Counted from the first letter of the stretch, positions 38,768 to 49,815 are shown. The stretch: 64,000 bases of DNA from Grimontia sedimenti (GCF_011045095.1 NZ_JAALDL010000002.1:124001-188000), one strand, 5' to 3'. A program made the numbers and translations. Notes: a model not told the origin generated them from the sequence alone.

Positions 38768-38787
38768 TCGTTACTTGTATGCCGAAA

Positions 38788-39333
38788 TTACTTCTTCTTA
38801 GGGGCAAGAACCATGATCATTTGACGACCTTCAATTCTTGAAGGGAAGCTTTCTACCGAAGCGATTTCAGCAGTGTCTTCCTTCAGTCGGTTCAGAACGT
38901 CAACACCGATATCCTGGTGCGCCATTTCGCGACCACGGAAACGGATAGTAACCTTGACCTTGTTACCCTCTTCAATAAAGCGAACCAGGTTGCGTAGTTT
39001 TACCTGATAGTCGCCAATATCGGTTCCAGGACGGAATTTAACTTCCTTGATCTGGACAATCTTTTGCTTTTTCTTCTGCTCTTTCGCAGCCTTACTCTTT
39101 TCGTAGATGAACTTACCGTAGTCCATCACACGACATACTGGCGGCTCGGCATTAGGGCTAATTTCAACCAGATCAACACCAGCATCTTCTGCCGCTTTAA
39201 TCGCTTCATCATATGAAACAATACCAAGCTGATCACCATCAATACCAGTCAGACGTACTTCACGCAGACCACGAAGTTCTTCGTTAAGACGGTGAGCATT
39301 TTGTTTAGCCGGGACTTTTCTTGCGCCTTTAAT
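38788..39333 (-). CDS. infC: translation initiation factor IF-3 (ATT start)
   Basis: 181 residues if translation starts at ATT (39331-39333), which follows GGAGG at the right distance and gives the conserved N terminus [20 protein letters not shown]. An ATG-based frame starting at 39129 would lose the whole N domain. The rare AUU start is the known device by which IF3 represses its own synthesis. The ribosome site overlaps the last codons of thrS, whose stop lies 4 bases upstream. The C domain [20 protein letters not shown] is intact. Confidence 0.95.
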   Translation of the reverse strand: MKGARKVPAKQNAHRLNEELRGLREVRLTGIDGDQLGIVSYDEAIKAAEDAGVDLVEISPNAEPPVCRVMDYGKFIYEKSKAAKEQKKKQKIVQIKEVKFRPGTDIGDYQVKLRNLVRFIEEGNKVKVTIRFRGREMAHQDIGVDVLNRLKEDTAEIASVESFPSRIEGRQMIMVLAPKKK

Positions 39334-39336
39334 ACC

Positions 39337-41265
39337 TTAATCCTCCAAAATATTAAGAGTTCGGGTGCGAACTTCGTTCTCGAGCAGAGAAACGAATTCG
39401 TCAATTTTATATTTACCCAAGTCTTTACCTTTGCGTGTACGTACCGCGATTTCGCCAGCTTCCATTTCCTGGTCGCCACAAACCAACATATAAGGTACGC
39501 GCTTCAAAGTGTGTTCGCGGATTTTAAAGCCAATCTTCTCGTTTCTCAAGTCTGCAGACGCTCTAAATCCTGCTTTTTGCAGTTTTTTCGCTACTTCCTG
39601 AACATATTCCGCTTGATTGTCGGTAATGTTCATCACTACAGCTTGTTGTGGAGCTAACCAGCTTGGGAAATGACCCGCGTATTCTTCAATCAGAATACCG
39701 ATAAAACGTTCCAGTGAACCCAGAATCGCACGGTGAATCATTACTGGGGTGTGACGTTCGTTGTCTTCGCCAACGTACGTTGCGCCCAAACGCTCAGGCA
39801 GAGCAAAATCGAGCTGCACAGTACCACACTGCCACGCACGATCCAAACAGTCATGCAAAGTAAATTCAATCTTAGGTCCGTAGAATGCACCCTCGCCTTC
39901 CAGAATCTCGAACTTAATGTCCATAGATTCCAGCGCTTCAGCCAGTGCTTTCTCAGCGCGATCCCACATTTCATCAGAACCTACGCGCATTTCAGGACGG
40001 GTAGACAGCTTCACCACGATCTCGTCGAAACCGAAAGTCTGGTAAGTGTCGTAAACCATCTTGATACAAGAAGTCACTTCTTGCTGAACCTGTTCTGGCG
40101 TACAGAAGATGTGTGCGTCATCTTGCGTGAAACCACGAACACGCATCAGGCCGTGCAGCGCGCCTGAAGGCTCGTTACGGTGACAGCTGCCGAATTCAGC
40201 CATACGCAGTGGCAGGTCACGGTAAGATTTCAAACCTTGGTTGAAAATCTGAACGTGGCCTGGGCAGTTCATTGGCTTCAGTGCGTATTCACGGTTCTCA
40301 GATTGAGTGGTGAACATGTAGTCAGCGTACTTATCCCAGTGACCTGAACGTTCCCACAGAACACGGTCCATGATCAGCGGACCTTTCACTTCTTGGTAAT
40401 CGTATTCGTTTAGTTTTGCACGAACAAAAGTTTCCAGTTCACGGAAAACAACCCAACCGTTGTGATGCCAGAACACCATACCCGGTGCTTCTTGTTGCAT
40501 GTGGTAAAGGTCAAGTTGCTTGCCGAGTTTACGGTGGTCACGTTTTGCGGCTTCTTCCAAACGCTGCAGGTGAGCTTTCAGTTCTTTCTTGTCGTTGAAA
40601 GCCGTGCCGTAGATACGTTGCAGCATCTTGTTATCGCTGTTACCGCGCCAGTATGCACCAGCAACGTTCAGGATTTTAAAGTTTTGGCAGAAACCCATGT
40701 GCGGTACGTGCGGACCACGACACATGTCGATGTATTCTTCGTGATGGTAAAGGCCTGGACGATCATCGCGAGATACGTTTTCATCCAAAATTTCCATTTT
40801 GTACGGTTCGCCACGTGATTCAAAAGCATCACGCGCTTCCTGCCAGCTCACGTTCTTCTTGATGACCTGGTATTTGGTTTTCGCCAAATCCTTCATGCGC
40901 TTTTCAATCGCATCCAGGTCTTCTTGAGTCAGAGAACGGTCAAGGTCAACGTCGTAATAGAAACCGCTGTCAATGGTTGGACCGATCGCCATTTTCACGT
41001 CAGGGAAAAGCTGCTTAATCGCATGACCCAGCAAGTGAGCACAAGAATGGCGAATGATCTCAAGACCGTCTTCGTCTTTCGCAGTGATGATTTCCAGATT
41101 CGCGTCGTTTTCAATCAGGTCACACGCATCAACACGTTGACCGTTAACACGACCCGCGATACATGCTTTAGCAAGACCTGGACCGATGTCAGCAGCGACG
41201 TCGTAAGTAGAAACTGGGTTATCAAATGAACGTTGACTACCGTCAGGAAGAGTAATTACAGGCAT
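39337..41265 (-). CDS. thrS: threonyl-tRNA synthetase
   Basis: 642 residues, identical in length to E. coli ThrRS. Order: TGS domain (1-60), editing domain with [10 protein letters not shown] and the later C-H pair, class II catalytic core ([39 protein letters not shown]) and the C-terminal anticodon-binding domain. It charges tRNA-Thr and clears serine. First gene of the thrS-infC-rpmI-rplT operon. A leader hairpin with an anticodon-like loop (41287-41307) suggests autoregulation of translation. Confidence 0.98.
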   Translation of the reverse strand: MPVITLPDGSQRSFDNPVSTYDVAADIGPGLAKACIAGRVNGQRVDACDLIENDANLEIITAKDEDGLEIIRHSCAHLLGHAIKQLFPDVKMAIGPTIDSGFYYDVDLDRSLTQEDLDAIEKRMKDLAKTKYQVIKKNVSWQEARDAFESRGEPYKMEILDENVSRDDRPGLYHHEEYIDMCRGPHVPHMGFCQNFKILNVAGAYWRGNSDNKMLQRIYGTAFNDKKELKAHLQRLEEAAKRDHRKLGKQLDLYHMQQEAPGMVFWHHNGWVVFRELETFVRAKLNEYDYQEVKGPLIMDRVLWERSGHWDKYADYMFTTQSENREYALKPMNCPGHVQIFNQGLKSYRDLPLRMAEFGSCHRNEPSGALHGLMRVRGFTQDDAHIFCTPEQVQQEVTSCIKMVYDTYQTFGFDEIVVKLSTRPEMRVGSDEMWDRAEKALAEALESMDIKFEILEGEGAFYGPKIEFTLHDCLDRAWQCGTVQLDFALPERLGATYVGEDNERHTPVMIHRAILGSLERFIGILIEEYAGHFPSWLAPQQAVVMNITDNQAEYVQEVAKKLQKAGFRASADLRNEKIGFKIREHTLKRVPYMLVCGDQEMEAGEIAVRTRKGKDLGKYKIDEFVSLLENEVRTRTLNILED

Positions 41266-41286
41266 TATATTGTCCTATTTACAGTG

Positions 41287-41307
41287 GTGTTACACACGAA
41301 GTAACAC
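41287..41307 (-). promoter_or_regulatory. thrS translational operator mimicking the tRNA-Thr anticodon arm
   Basis: On the mRNA strand GTGTTAC-TTCGTGT-GTAACAC forms a 7-bp stem with a 7-base loop. The loop places C-G-U at positions 3-5, exactly where a tRNA carries its anticodon, and CGU is a threonine anticodon. It lies about 22 bases before the start codon. The E. coli thrS operator works the same way: ThrRS binds it and blocks the ribosome. Confidence 0.75.
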
Positions 41308-41421
41308 TTGTTTGGATTTTTTGCATCCAGCTTAGAGAGCGATGAATGCACGAGAATGAAAAGATTCTTGAGGGTCCAATTTTGGTACCAATCAAAATGT
41401 CTGAACCCGAATCGAAAGAGG

Positions 41422-41449
41422 ATTGTAACCATGTGGTGGAATAACGCAA
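41422..41449 (-). promoter_or_regulatory. candidate sigma-70 promoter of thrS
   Basis: On the minus strand -35 TTGCGT, spacer 16, -10 TACAAT, which would give a leader of roughly 150 bases that includes the operator hairpin. Confidence 0.4.
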
Positions 41450-41804
41450 CTAATCAAGCGCCCTTACCTCTATTTACTCTCCACCTAAACGAACTGAAAT
41501 GCTTCAAAACAGCGAGCATCAATGGATTCGATTCTAAGAGAGTGTGGCTAGGAATCGTTGATCTCTTTCCGTATCAGTAGAGACGAAATCGCCCGATTGG
41601 TGGTCTCTATTTGTGCGACTTGAACAAGTTATACATCTTTATTATCTCTGCAGCTGTCGCACTCTCGGACACCTCTTTGATTCAAAGTTCCTTTACTGTT
41701 CCCGTACCATATTGGCTATAGCGTTGGGATTAGACCCAAAAGTCGCCTGCCCCATTGCTAAGCTGACATAGAGTGCGATCTAACCAAAACGAAGGATTCG
41801 AACA

Positions 41805-42575
41805 ATGAGCCAAAAACTACAAAATGCTCAAAGCCTATATTTGGAAGGTATTCGAGACGGCAACATTGAAGTCGTAAAAAAATACACAGGTGAACGGTAC
41901 ACTCAACACAGTACGGGTGTGGCAGATGGTCCTGAAGGATTTATGGCATTCTTTGAAGGTTTTCTGGAAAGAACACATTCCCGTGACATAAAAGTTATCC
42001 GCGCGATAGAAGATGGCCGTTACGTGTTTGTCCACGTCTATCAGGATATTGATAACGGTGCCGCCAAGTGGGTTACCACAGACCTTTTTGACACAGATGC
42101 TGATGACAAAATCGTTGAGCACTGGGACGTGATTGCTGCCTATCAAGAGCCCGACGACACAGCCTCTGGCAATGACATGATTCTTGGGGACTTCGAAATA
42201 AAGGACCTAGACAAGACCGAAGAAAACAAAGCCATTATCCGACGCTTTCTTGTCGAAGTTTTTCAAAACGGTCGTATCGAAGCGCTAGATAAATATGTAT
42301 CAAGCGAAAATTATATCCAACACAACCCTCACCTTCCTGATGGCATTGAAGCATTGCGCGAGTTTCTGGGCACACATGAATTAGCCTATGACTTTGTTTT
42401 CAAAGTTATCGGCCAAGGTGACCACGTGGTGAGCTACTCTAAAGCCACGTATGAAGGCCAAGAGTTGGCAGTGTTTGATATCTTCCGTATTGAAAACGGA
42501 AAAATCGTCGAACAATGGGACAACATGGAGCCTATTCCACCAAGAACTGAATGGGCTAACACAGGAAAATTCTGA
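41805..42575 (+). CDS. SnoaL-like / NTF2-fold protein with two tandem domains
   Basis: 256 residues made of two similar halves of about 115-120 residues. Each has the helix 'N-(x)-R/L-Y-(L)-x-x-(V/I)' then YTQHSTGVADGPEGFMAFF in the first and YIQHNPHLPDGIEALREFL in the second, ending (I)VEHWDVI / IVEQWDNM. This is the SnoaL-like polyketide-cyclase/NTF2 fold, apparently duplicated inside one gene. No signal peptide. AAGGA lies before the ATG. Substrate unknown; these folds often bind small hydrophobic molecules. Confidence 0.8.
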   Translation: MSQKLQNAQSLYLEGIRDGNIEVVKKYTGERYTQHSTGVADGPEGFMAFFEGFLERTHSRDIKVIRAIEDGRYVFVHVYQDIDNGAAKWVTTDLFDTDADDKIVEHWDVIAAYQEPDDTASGNDMILGDFEIKDLDKTEENKAIIRRFLVEVFQNGRIEALDKYVSSENYIQHNPHLPDGIEALREFLGTHELAYDFVFKVIGQGDHVVSYSKATYEGQELAVFDIFRIENGKIVEQWDNMEPIPPRTEWANTGKF

Positions 42576-42783
42576 TTAGTTATGAGCGGTATAAGTCGAC
42601 AATACAATCGCTTATATCGCTATGTATTCTCGACATATGGAGATCTTCAGTCCAAAATTCACTTCAGCAAACACTTTGATACGAAATTCCCTCCATTAAA
42701 GGTGGTCATTTGGCACCAAAACAGGAAGATGGAATAAACCTCTCACGACGTCACTATCAACATCGCAGTATCAAGAGTTGCTC

Positions 42784-43218
42784 ATGCCTAACATCTTCAT
42801 TTTTGTTGCTCTTTCAGCCCTATTCATTCTCACGCCTGCACACGCCAATATCTCAGAAAAGGCTTTGAACCGACATAAACAAAGTTTTAGTGAGCTCATT
42901 GCCAGCCAATGTGAGAACAAAGCGCCAGACACCAATGAGGTGAACTTCAAAAAGGTGGCGACAGCATTAGCGCAAGCAGAAGAAATGGACAACGAGATCG
43001 ACCTCGAACCCGGCCTGCTCAACCAAATGCACAAACTCCTGCCACGGTACATCGATTGCGACACTCAAGAACAAGGCCTTTTGGAGCCCATCATGGATAG
43101 TTTCATTGCCTTCCTAGCGGTTAATCGACATCTGTCAGCCGAGGAGCGCAGAGCCTATGTACAGTTCGCAATGAAGCTCGCAGAAATTGAAAAAGAGAAT
43201 GTTGAGTCAGTGAAGTGA
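42784..43218 (+). CDS. small exported protein of unknown function
   Basis: 144 residues from ATG 42784 (an upstream in-frame TTG at 42778 is unlikely to matter). A signal peptide is clear (IFIFVALSALFILTPAHA, about 4-21). The mature part is helical and acidic (ALAQAEEMDNEIDLEP) with only two Cys (SQCENK, YIDCDT) that could form a disulfide. I do not recognise a family. It has its own terminator, so it is a single-gene transcript. The ribosome site is weak (AAGAG). Confidence 0.65.
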   Translation: MPNIFIFVALSALFILTPAHANISEKALNRHKQSFSELIASQCENKAPDTNEVNFKKVATALAQAEEMDNEIDLEPGLLNQMHKLLPRYIDCDTQEQGLLEPIMDSFIAFLAVNRHLSAEERRAYVQFAMKLAEIEKENVESVK

Positions 43219-43272
43219 ACCGAAGCTAAAGACGTCACGTAATGGATTAGTGATGTTGCAATGCTGTAGCTT

Positions 43273-43310
43273 AGGCCTCAGGGACTCCCGTCTTTGAGGC
43301 CTCTTTTTAT
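43273..43310. terminator. terminator between the small exported protein and the phosphodiesterase
   Basis: Stem AGGCCTC / GAGGCCT with a 16-base loop, then TTTTTAT on the plus strand. It overlaps the last codons of the convergent gene. Confidence 0.8.
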
Positions 43311-44518
43311 TCTAAGCCCATGCAGTTTGCGTAGAAGGTGGTCGTCGCTGGCCAATCTGAAAAAACGCCTACGACGCCAACATCCTGAGCCAATACATCT
43401 AATAAGTTGAAGACATCACCATCGTTGTTGGTCGCATCTATTATCGACTGATAATACCAACCGCCACCATTGCTTAACTGACCAGAACGCTCTAGCGTCC
43501 AAGCGATGATGTTTAAGTCTGCATCTTTCGCAAGCTTTGCATACTTAGAAGGAACAATCTCGCCTTCATCGTCTAACGACACTAGCGCAAACAACGGCGG
43601 AGCAATAAATTCAACACCTTCCGCTTTCAGGGCTTTCATGTCTTCCGCAGTGGGTTTCCAGGTTCGGTCTTTGTACATTCGGGCGTCAAGTAACACAGCT
43701 TGCTCACCAAAAGCAGGCTCAGAAGCGATCCAGTATTTCACATCTTCAATATCGAACGACTGCGCAAAAACGTCAGATGCTTTCACGTCGGCTTCTTTAT
43801 ACTCATCGATCATCTTCTGCGCGTAATCTTGTTGCGTAAAACCCTCGTAAGGCATATCGACAGCGGGGCTTTTTAGCTCCGGCGTCATCTTGACGCCAAG
43901 CGATTTGAACAGTTCGATGCTCTCCGCATGTGTCATTAGCGTTCCTCGGCTGGAATAGAGATCAGTGCGCCAGCCTGGTGTGCCATCCATGTATTCTTCT
44001 GGAGTCGTCGCCAAGAGGTTTGCTCCATCCATTTTCCCTTTCAGACGTTTAAATTCCTCCAATGTAAAGTCTGTGGAGCGGCATTCCACGCTTGCCTTTT
44101 CACCGGTTTCAGGATTGGCCGGCGTAAAAGGAAAGGTGCACTTTGCAGCGAGATCGGGATGTGCCAACACATCCGTCGTGGTGTGAAGGTCACTCTGGGA
44201 ATGACGACAAACCAGCGCTTTGTCTTTGGTGAAGGTGACGTCGCACTCCAGCACACCTGCTCCCATTTGGGCTGCCGCTATATAAGACTCCTTCGTATGT
44301 TCTGGAAACATTAAAGCAGCACCACGATGACCAATCGAGAAATCGCTTTTCTTCGGTTTGTCGTCCAAACACTTTTCCAGCTTCTCTTTCAGTTTTCCTT
44401 CATCCATATCTGCAACAAGAAACAATGGACGAGGTCCAAGTGTATAGCCTTCAGATGCGATTGCTGACCCTGCACCTAACAATGAAAACACTAAACCCAA
44501 CTTGACGATATTCTTCAT
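43307..44518 (-). CDS. periplasmic glycerophosphodiester phosphodiesterase family protein
   Basis: 403 residues with a signal peptide (about 1-21, ending AIA). The GDPD active-site pattern is present: [19 protein letters not shown] (first catalytic His, then PEHT), [19 protein letters not shown] (the E-x-D metal pair and second catalytic His). The C-terminal half continues the TIM barrel ([26 protein letters not shown]). It should hydrolyse glycerophosphodiesters to glycerol-3-phosphate in the periplasm. It is longer than E. coli GlpQ (358) with an insert around 100-160, and no glpT lies nearby, so no gene name is given. Confidence 0.85.
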   Translation of the reverse strand: MKNIVKLGLVFSLLGAGSAIASEGYTLGPRPLFLVADMDEGKLKEKLEKCLDDKPKKSDFSIGHRGAALMFPEHTKESYIAAAQMGAGVLECDVTFTKDKALVCRHSQSDLHTTTDVLAHPDLAAKCTFPFTPANPETGEKASVECRSTDFTLEEFKRLKGKMDGANLLATTPEEYMDGTPGWRTDLYSSRGTLMTHAESIELFKSLGVKMTPELKSPAVDMPYEGFTQQDYAQKMIDEYKEADVKASDVFAQSFDIEDVKYWIASEPAFGEQAVLLDARMYKDRTWKPTAEDMKALKAEGVEFIAPPLFALVSLDDEGEIVPSKYAKLAKDADLNIIAWTLERSGQLSNGGGWYYQSIIDATNNDGDVFNLLDVLAQDVGVVGVFSDWPATTTFYANCMGLE

Positions 44519-44725
44519 GTGTCACTTCCTTTAGGTTTTATGGGTATGACGTTAGTCACCGCACTGCATTCTGTATGTACCATATGAATAAATTGAGACA
44601 AAAATCTTACCGTTCAGTGTTAAATCAAGACCATATCAAAAGATAAGACAAAGGCGCGATTTATGCGCATCATCCGACTCCCTGACAATGAGCCTTGATT
44701 TTCGGTCTGACTTCATCAATGATAT

Positions 44726-44742
44726 ATTTGTATATACCAATA
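44726..44742. promoter_or_regulatory. candidate HutC operator before hutC
   Basis: TTTGTATATACCAA, a nearly symmetric TTGTATATAC-AA site 16 bases before the hutC start codon. It matches the TGTATATACA-type half-sites near hutI and the HutC operators I recall from other proteobacteria, suggesting autoregulation. Confidence 0.55.
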
Positions 44743-44757
44743 TGACACTAAAAACCT

Positions 44758-45462
44758 ATGCCGAAATCTCCCCGCTTCCAGCAGATTAAAGACTTCCTGA
44801 TTGAGAAAATTGAATCACAGGAATGGCCAGTTGGTGCAAAAGTGCCAACAGAAGCAGAGCTTTGTGAGCAGTTCTCGGTCAGTAGAATGACGGTAAACAA
44901 AGCGGTAAGAGATTTAGTCAATGAGGGTTGGCTAGAACGGACCCCTCGTTTAGGTACGTTTGTATGCCAGCGCAAAGCGGAAAGTCCGCTGATGGATATC
45001 CGCAATATCGCAGAAGAAATATCAGGGCGCGGTCAAGCACATCACAGTGAAATCATATCTTTAAGAAGGATACGCGCTCCGGAAGATGTGGCAATGCGTC
45101 TTGGTATTATGCTAGGTAGCGATGTTTTCAAAAGCGAAATCGTACATTTTGCGGATGAAGTGCCGATTCAAGTTGAACTGAGATGGGTAAATCCCGCATT
45201 TGCCCCTGATTATTTAAATCAGGATTTTTCCTCGATGACGCCCAATCAATATCTTGTATCCCAATGCCCGGTAGGCATTATCGAACATACTGTGGAAGCT
45301 ATTTTGCCTCCTGCACACATTGCTAAACTTCTACAAATCGAAATTAACCAGCCTTGCCTTTTACTCCATCGACGTACCTGGAGTGAGAACCAACTAGTCA
45401 GTGCAGCCCTTCTCTTCCATCCCGGTAACCGCTACAAACTGAGCGCACGCGCGGAACTCTAA
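44758..45462 (+). CDS. hutC: histidine utilization repressor HutC (GntR family)
   Basis: 234 residues. The GntR winged helix is at 1-70 (KDFLIEKIESQEWPVGAKVP... LCEQFSVSRMTVNKAVRDL), followed by a UTRA effector domain (about 95-230, with VPIQVELRWVNP and LLHRRTWSENQLVSAALLFHPG). HutC represses the hut genes and is released by urocanate. It lies on the same strand as hutIGUH, separated by a 282-bp inverted-repeat element. Confidence 0.93.
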   Translation: MPKSPRFQQIKDFLIEKIESQEWPVGAKVPTEAELCEQFSVSRMTVNKAVRDLVNEGWLERTPRLGTFVCQRKAESPLMDIRNIAEEISGRGQAHHSEIISLRRIRAPEDVAMRLGIMLGSDVFKSEIVHFADEVPIQVELRWVNPAFAPDYLNQDFSSMTPNQYLVSQCPVGIIEHTVEAILPPAHIAKLLQIEINQPCLLLHRRTWSENQLVSAALLFHPGNRYKLSARAEL

Positions 45463-45512
45463 GTCCCGTCAGCCGCAAGTCCAAACTACCTTTTTAAATT
45501 CAGGGGATTCCC

Positions 45513-45794
45513 TAGGGGCTGTTGACCTTTGATGATGATTTTTGCATCAGTTTGTGGGGATTCTATGCAAGGCAGAGGCTTCGATGTGTAGCTAGCCTAC
45601 ATGAGAAGCCGATAACGCAGCAGAAATTTCCCACAAGCGCTGCCCGGAGGGTTCGACTGCGCGTCCCGTACTCTAAGCGTTTTATGCTTTGTTGAGGTGT
45701 ATTTGCTTAGAATGACTAGGCGGCACACACCTCGCCGCGCCTAAAACGCTTATAGCGAGAACAAAATTTAACCACCAAAGTTCAACAGCCCCTA
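45513..45794. mobile_element. 282-bp MITE-like element with 17-bp terminal inverted repeats
   Basis: Left end GGGGCTGTTGACCTTTG (45515-45531) and right end CAAAGTTCAACAGCCCC (45776-45792) match as inverted copies at 16 of 17 positions. Each is flanked outside by TA, as expected for a TA target duplication. There is no open reading frame for a transposase inside, so it would depend on one elsewhere. It sits between hutC and hutI, upstream of the hutI operator. A 15-base copy of the same end (TA included) recurs at the end of hutH (51359). Confidence 0.7.
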
Positions 45795-45860
45795 AAAGTG
45801 GCCGCTGAACTTTACACCCTTCATCACAATTTCATAACAACTGATCTTGTCATCGCCTTC

Positions 45861-45892
45861 TTATTTGTCTATACATTTATATATACAAATAA
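45861..45892. promoter_or_regulatory. candidate HutC operator region of hutIGUH
   Basis: TTATTTGT and ACAAATAA are inverted 8-bp ends around an AT core holding two TATACA half-sites (TGTCTATACA and TATATATACA). It lies 15-46 bases before the hutI start, where a repressor would block RNA polymerase or the start of translation. Confidence 0.6.
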
Positions 45893-45906
45893 AGAGCACG
45901 GTAAAA

Positions 45907-47118
45907 ATGAAGAAGATGTTCACGGATTGTCGTCTTGTTTCAATGCACACAGACGTCATTCGTACTGAGGGATACCAAATACGTGATAACCATATGATTG
46001 CTGTCGAAAATGGCAGTATCGTTGCCGTGGGTGAAAAACTCCCTACTTCTGGATATCAGCTCGTTTCGCTAAAAAACCGGTTAGTTACACCTGGGCTTAT
46101 CGACGCGCATACCCACATCATTTTTGCTGGTGACCGCTCTGGTGAATTTGAACAACGCTTGCAAGGTGTTCCCTACGAACAGATTGCGAGAAACGGCGGG
46201 GGTATTCTTTCTACCGTTAAAGCGACCCGTGAGGCTTCACTTGAAGAGCTCGTCTCTTTGGCGCTTCCACGCGCTAAAGCTCTAATGCGTGACGGCGTCA
46301 CAACCATTGAAGTCAAAAGCGGATACGGACTGACGGTGGAGCATGAACTCAAGATGCTCAAAGCGGCAAAACGGTTAGAGCAAGAGTTGGATGTGAATGT
46401 CACCACCACGTTGCTTGGCGCTCATGCCCTGCCACCAGAATACAAGCATGACAGCGATGGCTATATCTCGCTGGTATGCGAGGAAATGATCCCAGCTGCT
46501 GGCGAATTGAACCTTGCAGATGCCATCGATGTATTCTGCGAAGGCATCGGCTTCTCGCCAGAGCAAATGGCCAGAGTTTTCGAGGCTGCGCGAAGCCACG
46601 GATTGCAACTTAAAGGTCATACCGAACAGCTTTCGAACCTGGGTGGCAGTGCGCTCGCCGCCGAAATGGGCGCACTTTCCGTGGATCACATCGAATATCT
46701 TTGCGAAGAAGGCGTCAAAGCACTCGCTGAAAACGGCACTGTCGCCACCCTGCTTCCCGGCGCATTCTACTTTTTGAGAGAAACCCAAAAGCCACCCATT
46801 GACTGGCTGCGTCAACACAATGTCCCAATGGCGATTGCCACTGACTTCAACCCTGGAACGTCTCCCTTTGCCAGCCTGACTCTCATGATGAATATGGCGT
46901 CCACCCTTTTCGGGCTGACACCGAAAGAGAACCTTTATGGCGTGACCCGTCATGCTGCAAAGGCGCTAGGACTCAATAAAAAAGGACAAATATCCGCTGG
47001 ATTTGATGCTGATTTCGCTGTGTGGGATTTAACGTCTCCGGCACAACTCAGCTATCAAGTGGGCCTAGCGCCACTTCATGCGCGCTATCTGAAAGGAGTC
47101 AAAGCCAATGACGATTGA
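45907..47118 (+). CDS. hutI: imidazolonepropionase
   Basis: 403 residues from ATG 45907 ([12 protein letters not shown]); a longer frame to 45847 would run through the operator. Amidohydrolase motifs: [12 protein letters not shown] (metal His pair), [27 protein letters not shown], and TDFNPGTSP near the C terminus. It opens the imidazolone ring, giving N-formimidoyl-L-glutamate, the third step of histidine breakdown. It overlaps hutG by 11 bases. Confidence 0.95.
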   Translation: MKKMFTDCRLVSMHTDVIRTEGYQIRDNHMIAVENGSIVAVGEKLPTSGYQLVSLKNRLVTPGLIDAHTHIIFAGDRSGEFEQRLQGVPYEQIARNGGGILSTVKATREASLEELVSLALPRAKALMRDGVTTIEVKSGYGLTVEHELKMLKAAKRLEQELDVNVTTTLLGAHALPPEYKHDSDGYISLVCEEMIPAAGELNLADAIDVFCEGIGFSPEQMARVFEAARSHGLQLKGHTEQLSNLGGSALAAEMGALSVDHIEYLCEEGVKALAENGTVATLLPGAFYFLRETQKPPIDWLRQHNVPMAIATDFNPGTSPFASLTLMMNMASTLFGLTPKENLYGVTRHAAKALGLNKKGQISAGFDADFAVWDLTSPAQLSYQVGLAPLHARYLKGVKANDD

Positions 47119-48121
47119 TATGAGCGTCTGGCAAGGCCGGACAGATCCAGAAGATGGCGAAAGCGGCCTGCGCTTTCACCAAAAAGTGCAAAGCGCTGAT
47201 CAAGCAAAAGAGCCCGGCTGTATGTTGATTGGCTTCGCTTGTGATGAAGGCGTGTCTCGCAATAAAGGCCGAGTTGGGGCGTATTCCGCACCTAGCGAAA
47301 TCCGTAAGATGCTCGCAAGCTTACCGTGGCACCATCACTCACTCCCGCTCTTTGATAATGGCGATGTGTGCTGTGATGATCATGACCTTTCTAAAGCGCA
47401 GAAACGACTAGCAGACAATATCTCTGAGGCTATGCGCCAAAAACACTTTCCTTTGATCATGGGTGGCGGGCACGAAGTGGCGTGGGGCTCGTTTCAGGGC
47501 TTGGCAAATCACTATCTACAAAAAAGCCCCTCGGATATTCCCAAGATCGGCATCATCAACTTTGACGCGCATTTTGATCTCCGCACGCTCTCTGGCAATG
47601 CATTCAATGGCAGCTCAGGTACGCCGTTTTCACAAATCGCAGAGTTCTGCCACAACCGACAATGGCCATTTCATTACGCCTGTCTTGGTGTAAGTCGCGC
47701 CAGCAACACTCAAGCGCTATTTGATAAAGCCGAAGATCTCAACGTTCTGGTTGTCGAAGACACGGATTTCACTACCGCCACGCTCGCCACCGTCGAAGGT
47801 CAACTCAGCACTTTTATCTCTGAAATGGATGCCCTTTACCTGACCATCGACATTGATGTTTTCCCTGCCGCCACGGCGCCAGGAGTCAGCGCCCCTGCTG
47901 CACATGGCGTCGATTACGTTCTGGTAGAACGCTTGATTCGCCATATAGGCAACGCGAAGGATAAACACGGCTTACCCAAATTGAAGATTGCCGATATCGC
48001 GGAGCTGAACCCGCGTTATGACATTGACAACCATACATCTCGACTTGCTGCCCGTCTGGTTTGGACGATTTCGCGCAGCCTTGCTGACCATCTGGTCACC
48101 GAAAACCAAGGAGTGAAATAA
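47108..48121 (+). CDS. hutG: formimidoylglutamase
   Basis: 337 residues, arginase/ureohydrolase fold. Manganese ligands are visible in [19 protein letters not shown] and the late [14 protein letters not shown]. It converts formimidoylglutamate to glutamate and formamide (the HutG route). The start codon lies inside the end of hutI, and the stop overlaps the hutU start by one base (TAATG), so translation is coupled along the operon. Confidence 0.94.
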   Translation: MTIDMSVWQGRTDPEDGESGLRFHQKVQSADQAKEPGCMLIGFACDEGVSRNKGRVGAYSAPSEIRKMLASLPWHHHSLPLFDNGDVCCDDHDLSKAQKRLADNISEAMRQKHFPLIMGGGHEVAWGSFQGLANHYLQKSPSDIPKIGIINFDAHFDLRTLSGNAFNGSSGTPFSQIAEFCHNRQWPFHYACLGVSRASNTQALFDKAEDLNVLVVEDTDFTTATLATVEGQLSTFISEMDALYLTIDIDVFPAATAPGVSAPAAHGVDYVLVERLIRHIGNAKDKHGLPKLKIADIAELNPRYDIDNHTSRLAARLVWTISRSLADHLVTENQGVK

Positions 48122-49815
48122 TGAATGACCCACGTCTCGATTTGTCGCGCACTATCAAAGCGCCGACAGGCACAAAACTCACGGCAAAGTCTTGGCTGAC
48201 TGAAGCACCGCTTCGAATGCTGATGAACAACCTGCATCCTGACGTGGCCGAACACCCTCACGCTTTGGTGGTTTACGGCGGTATTGGGCGCGCAGCGAGA
48301 AACTGGCAGTGCTTTGACAAAATCGTAGAGGTACTCAGCCGTTTGGAAGACGATCAAACCCTGCTGGTGCAATCCGGCAAACCTGTGGGTGTTTTCCAAA
48401 CGCATAAAGATGCCCCTCGCGTATTGATTGCTAACTCTAACCTGGTTCCCCATTGGGCAAACTGGGAGCACTTTAACGATCTCGATAAACAAGGTTTAGC
48501 CATGTATGGCCAAATGACAGCGGGTAGCTGGATTTACATTGGTTCCCAAGGCATCGTTCAGGGCACTTACGAAACCTTCGTTGCCGTCGCCAATAAGCAT
48601 TTTGGCGGAGAAGCGAAAGGACGCTGGGTGCTCACCGGTGGCCTTGGTGGCATGGGAGGCGCGCAGCCTTTGGCGGCAACCATGGCCGGCTTTTCAATGA
48701 TCGCGGTTGAATGTGATGAAAGCCGAATCGATTACCGTCTACGTACCGGATACGTTGACAGAAAAGCCACCGATTTGGATGAAGCGCTCTCCATCCTTCA
48801 ACAGTCAATCGATGACAATAAGCCACTCTCCATTGGCCTACTTGGCAATGCGGCGGATATCTTCGCTCAACTTGTCGAGCGCGATATTACGCCTGATGTC
48901 GTCACTGACCAAACGTCTGCTCACGATCCGTTAAATGGCTATTTGCCTCAGGGCTGGACCATGGAAGATGCAGCCGAAAAGCGCAAAGAAGACGAAGCCG
49001 CCGTTGTTGACGCAGCGAAAGCTTCAATGGCAGAACAAGTCAAAGCCATGCTGACACTGCAATCCCGCGGCGCAGCGACGCTGGATTACGGCAACAATAT
49101 TCGCCAAATGGCATTGGAAAAAGGCGTCGAAGATGCATTTGATTTCCCGGGCTTCGTTCCGGCGTATATTCGTCCTCTTTTTTGTCAGGGCATCGGCCCC
49201 TTCCGTTGGGCTGCGCTGTCTGGCGATCCAGAAGATATTTATAAAACCGATCAGAAAGTCAAAGAACTGATCCCGGACAACCCTCACCTCCATAACTGGC
49301 TAGATATGGCGCGCGAACGCATTCAATTCCAGGGATTGCCTGCACGTATTTGTTGGGTGGGGTTAAAAGACCGAGCGCGCCTTGGTTTAGCCTTCAACGA
49401 AATGGTGAAAAACGGCGAGCTGAAAGCGCCGATTGTGATTGGTCGTGATCACTTAGATTCAGGCTCAGTAGCAAGTCCAAACCGCGAAACCGAAGGCATG
49501 ATGGATGGCTCTGATGCTGTATCAGATTGGCCCCTGCTCAATGCGCTGCTTAATACTGCTTCGGGAGCAACCTGGGTGTCACTGCACCATGGCGGCGGCG
49601 TTGGCATGGGCTTCTCGCAACACTCTGGCGTGGTGATCGTATGTGACGGTACCGACGATGCCGCGAAACGTGTTGGGCGCGTGTTGCACAACGACCCTGC
49701 CACAGGTGTGATGCGCCATGCAGATGCCGGATACGGTATCGCGATAAACTGCGCGAAAGAACAACAACTTGACTTACCTTTGCTAGACCTTCCAAACGTT
49801 CCGGTTAAGCAGTAA
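48121..49815 (+). CDS. hutU: urocanate hydratase
   Basis: 564 residues, full-length urocanase. Features: [27 protein letters not shown] (the NAD-binding glycine-rich region) and [18 protein letters not shown] near the C terminus. It uses tightly bound NAD+ to hydrate urocanate. Second step of the pathway, between hutG and hutH. Confidence 0.96.
   Translation: MNDPRLDLSRTIKAPTGTKLTAKSWLTEAPLRMLMNNLHPDVAEHPHALVVYGGIGRAARNWQCFDKIVEVLSRLEDDQTLLVQSGKPVGVFQTHKDAPRVLIANSNLVPHWANWEHFNDLDKQGLAMYGQMTAGSWIYIGSQGIVQGTYETFVAVANKHFGGEAKGRWVLTGGLGGMGGAQPLAATMAGFSMIAVECDESRIDYRLRTGYVDRKATDLDEALSILQQSIDDNKPLSIGLLGNAADIFAQLVERDITPDVVTDQTSAHDPLNGYLPQGWTMEDAAEKRKEDEAAVVDAAKASMAEQVKAMLTLQSRGAATLDYGNNIRQMALEKGVEDAFDFPGFVPAYIRPLFCQGIGPFRWAALSGDPEDIYKTDQKVKELIPDNPHLHNWLDMARERIQFQGLPARICWVGLKDRARLGLAFNEMVKNGELKAPIVIGRDHLDSGSVASPNRETEGMMDGSDAVSDWPLLNALLNTASGATWVSLHHGGGVGMGFSQHSGVVIVCDGTDDAAKRVGRVLHNDPATGVMRHADAGYGIAINCAKEQQLDLPLLDLPNVPVKQ

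Larger units (their letters stand above)
41266..41804. other. thrS leader and upstream intergenic region
   Basis: About 540 bases. It contains the thrS operator hairpin and candidate promoter (separate entries). A 90-codon plus-strand frame (41308-41580) shows no family resemblance and runs over those signals, so it is not called. The distal part carries the promoter of the SnoaL-like gene. Confidence 0.55.

Noticed and set aside
41308-41580. 90-codon open frame between thrS and the SnoaL-like gene
   Set aside because: It runs over the thrS promoter and leader, has no good ribosome site and shows no family resemblance.
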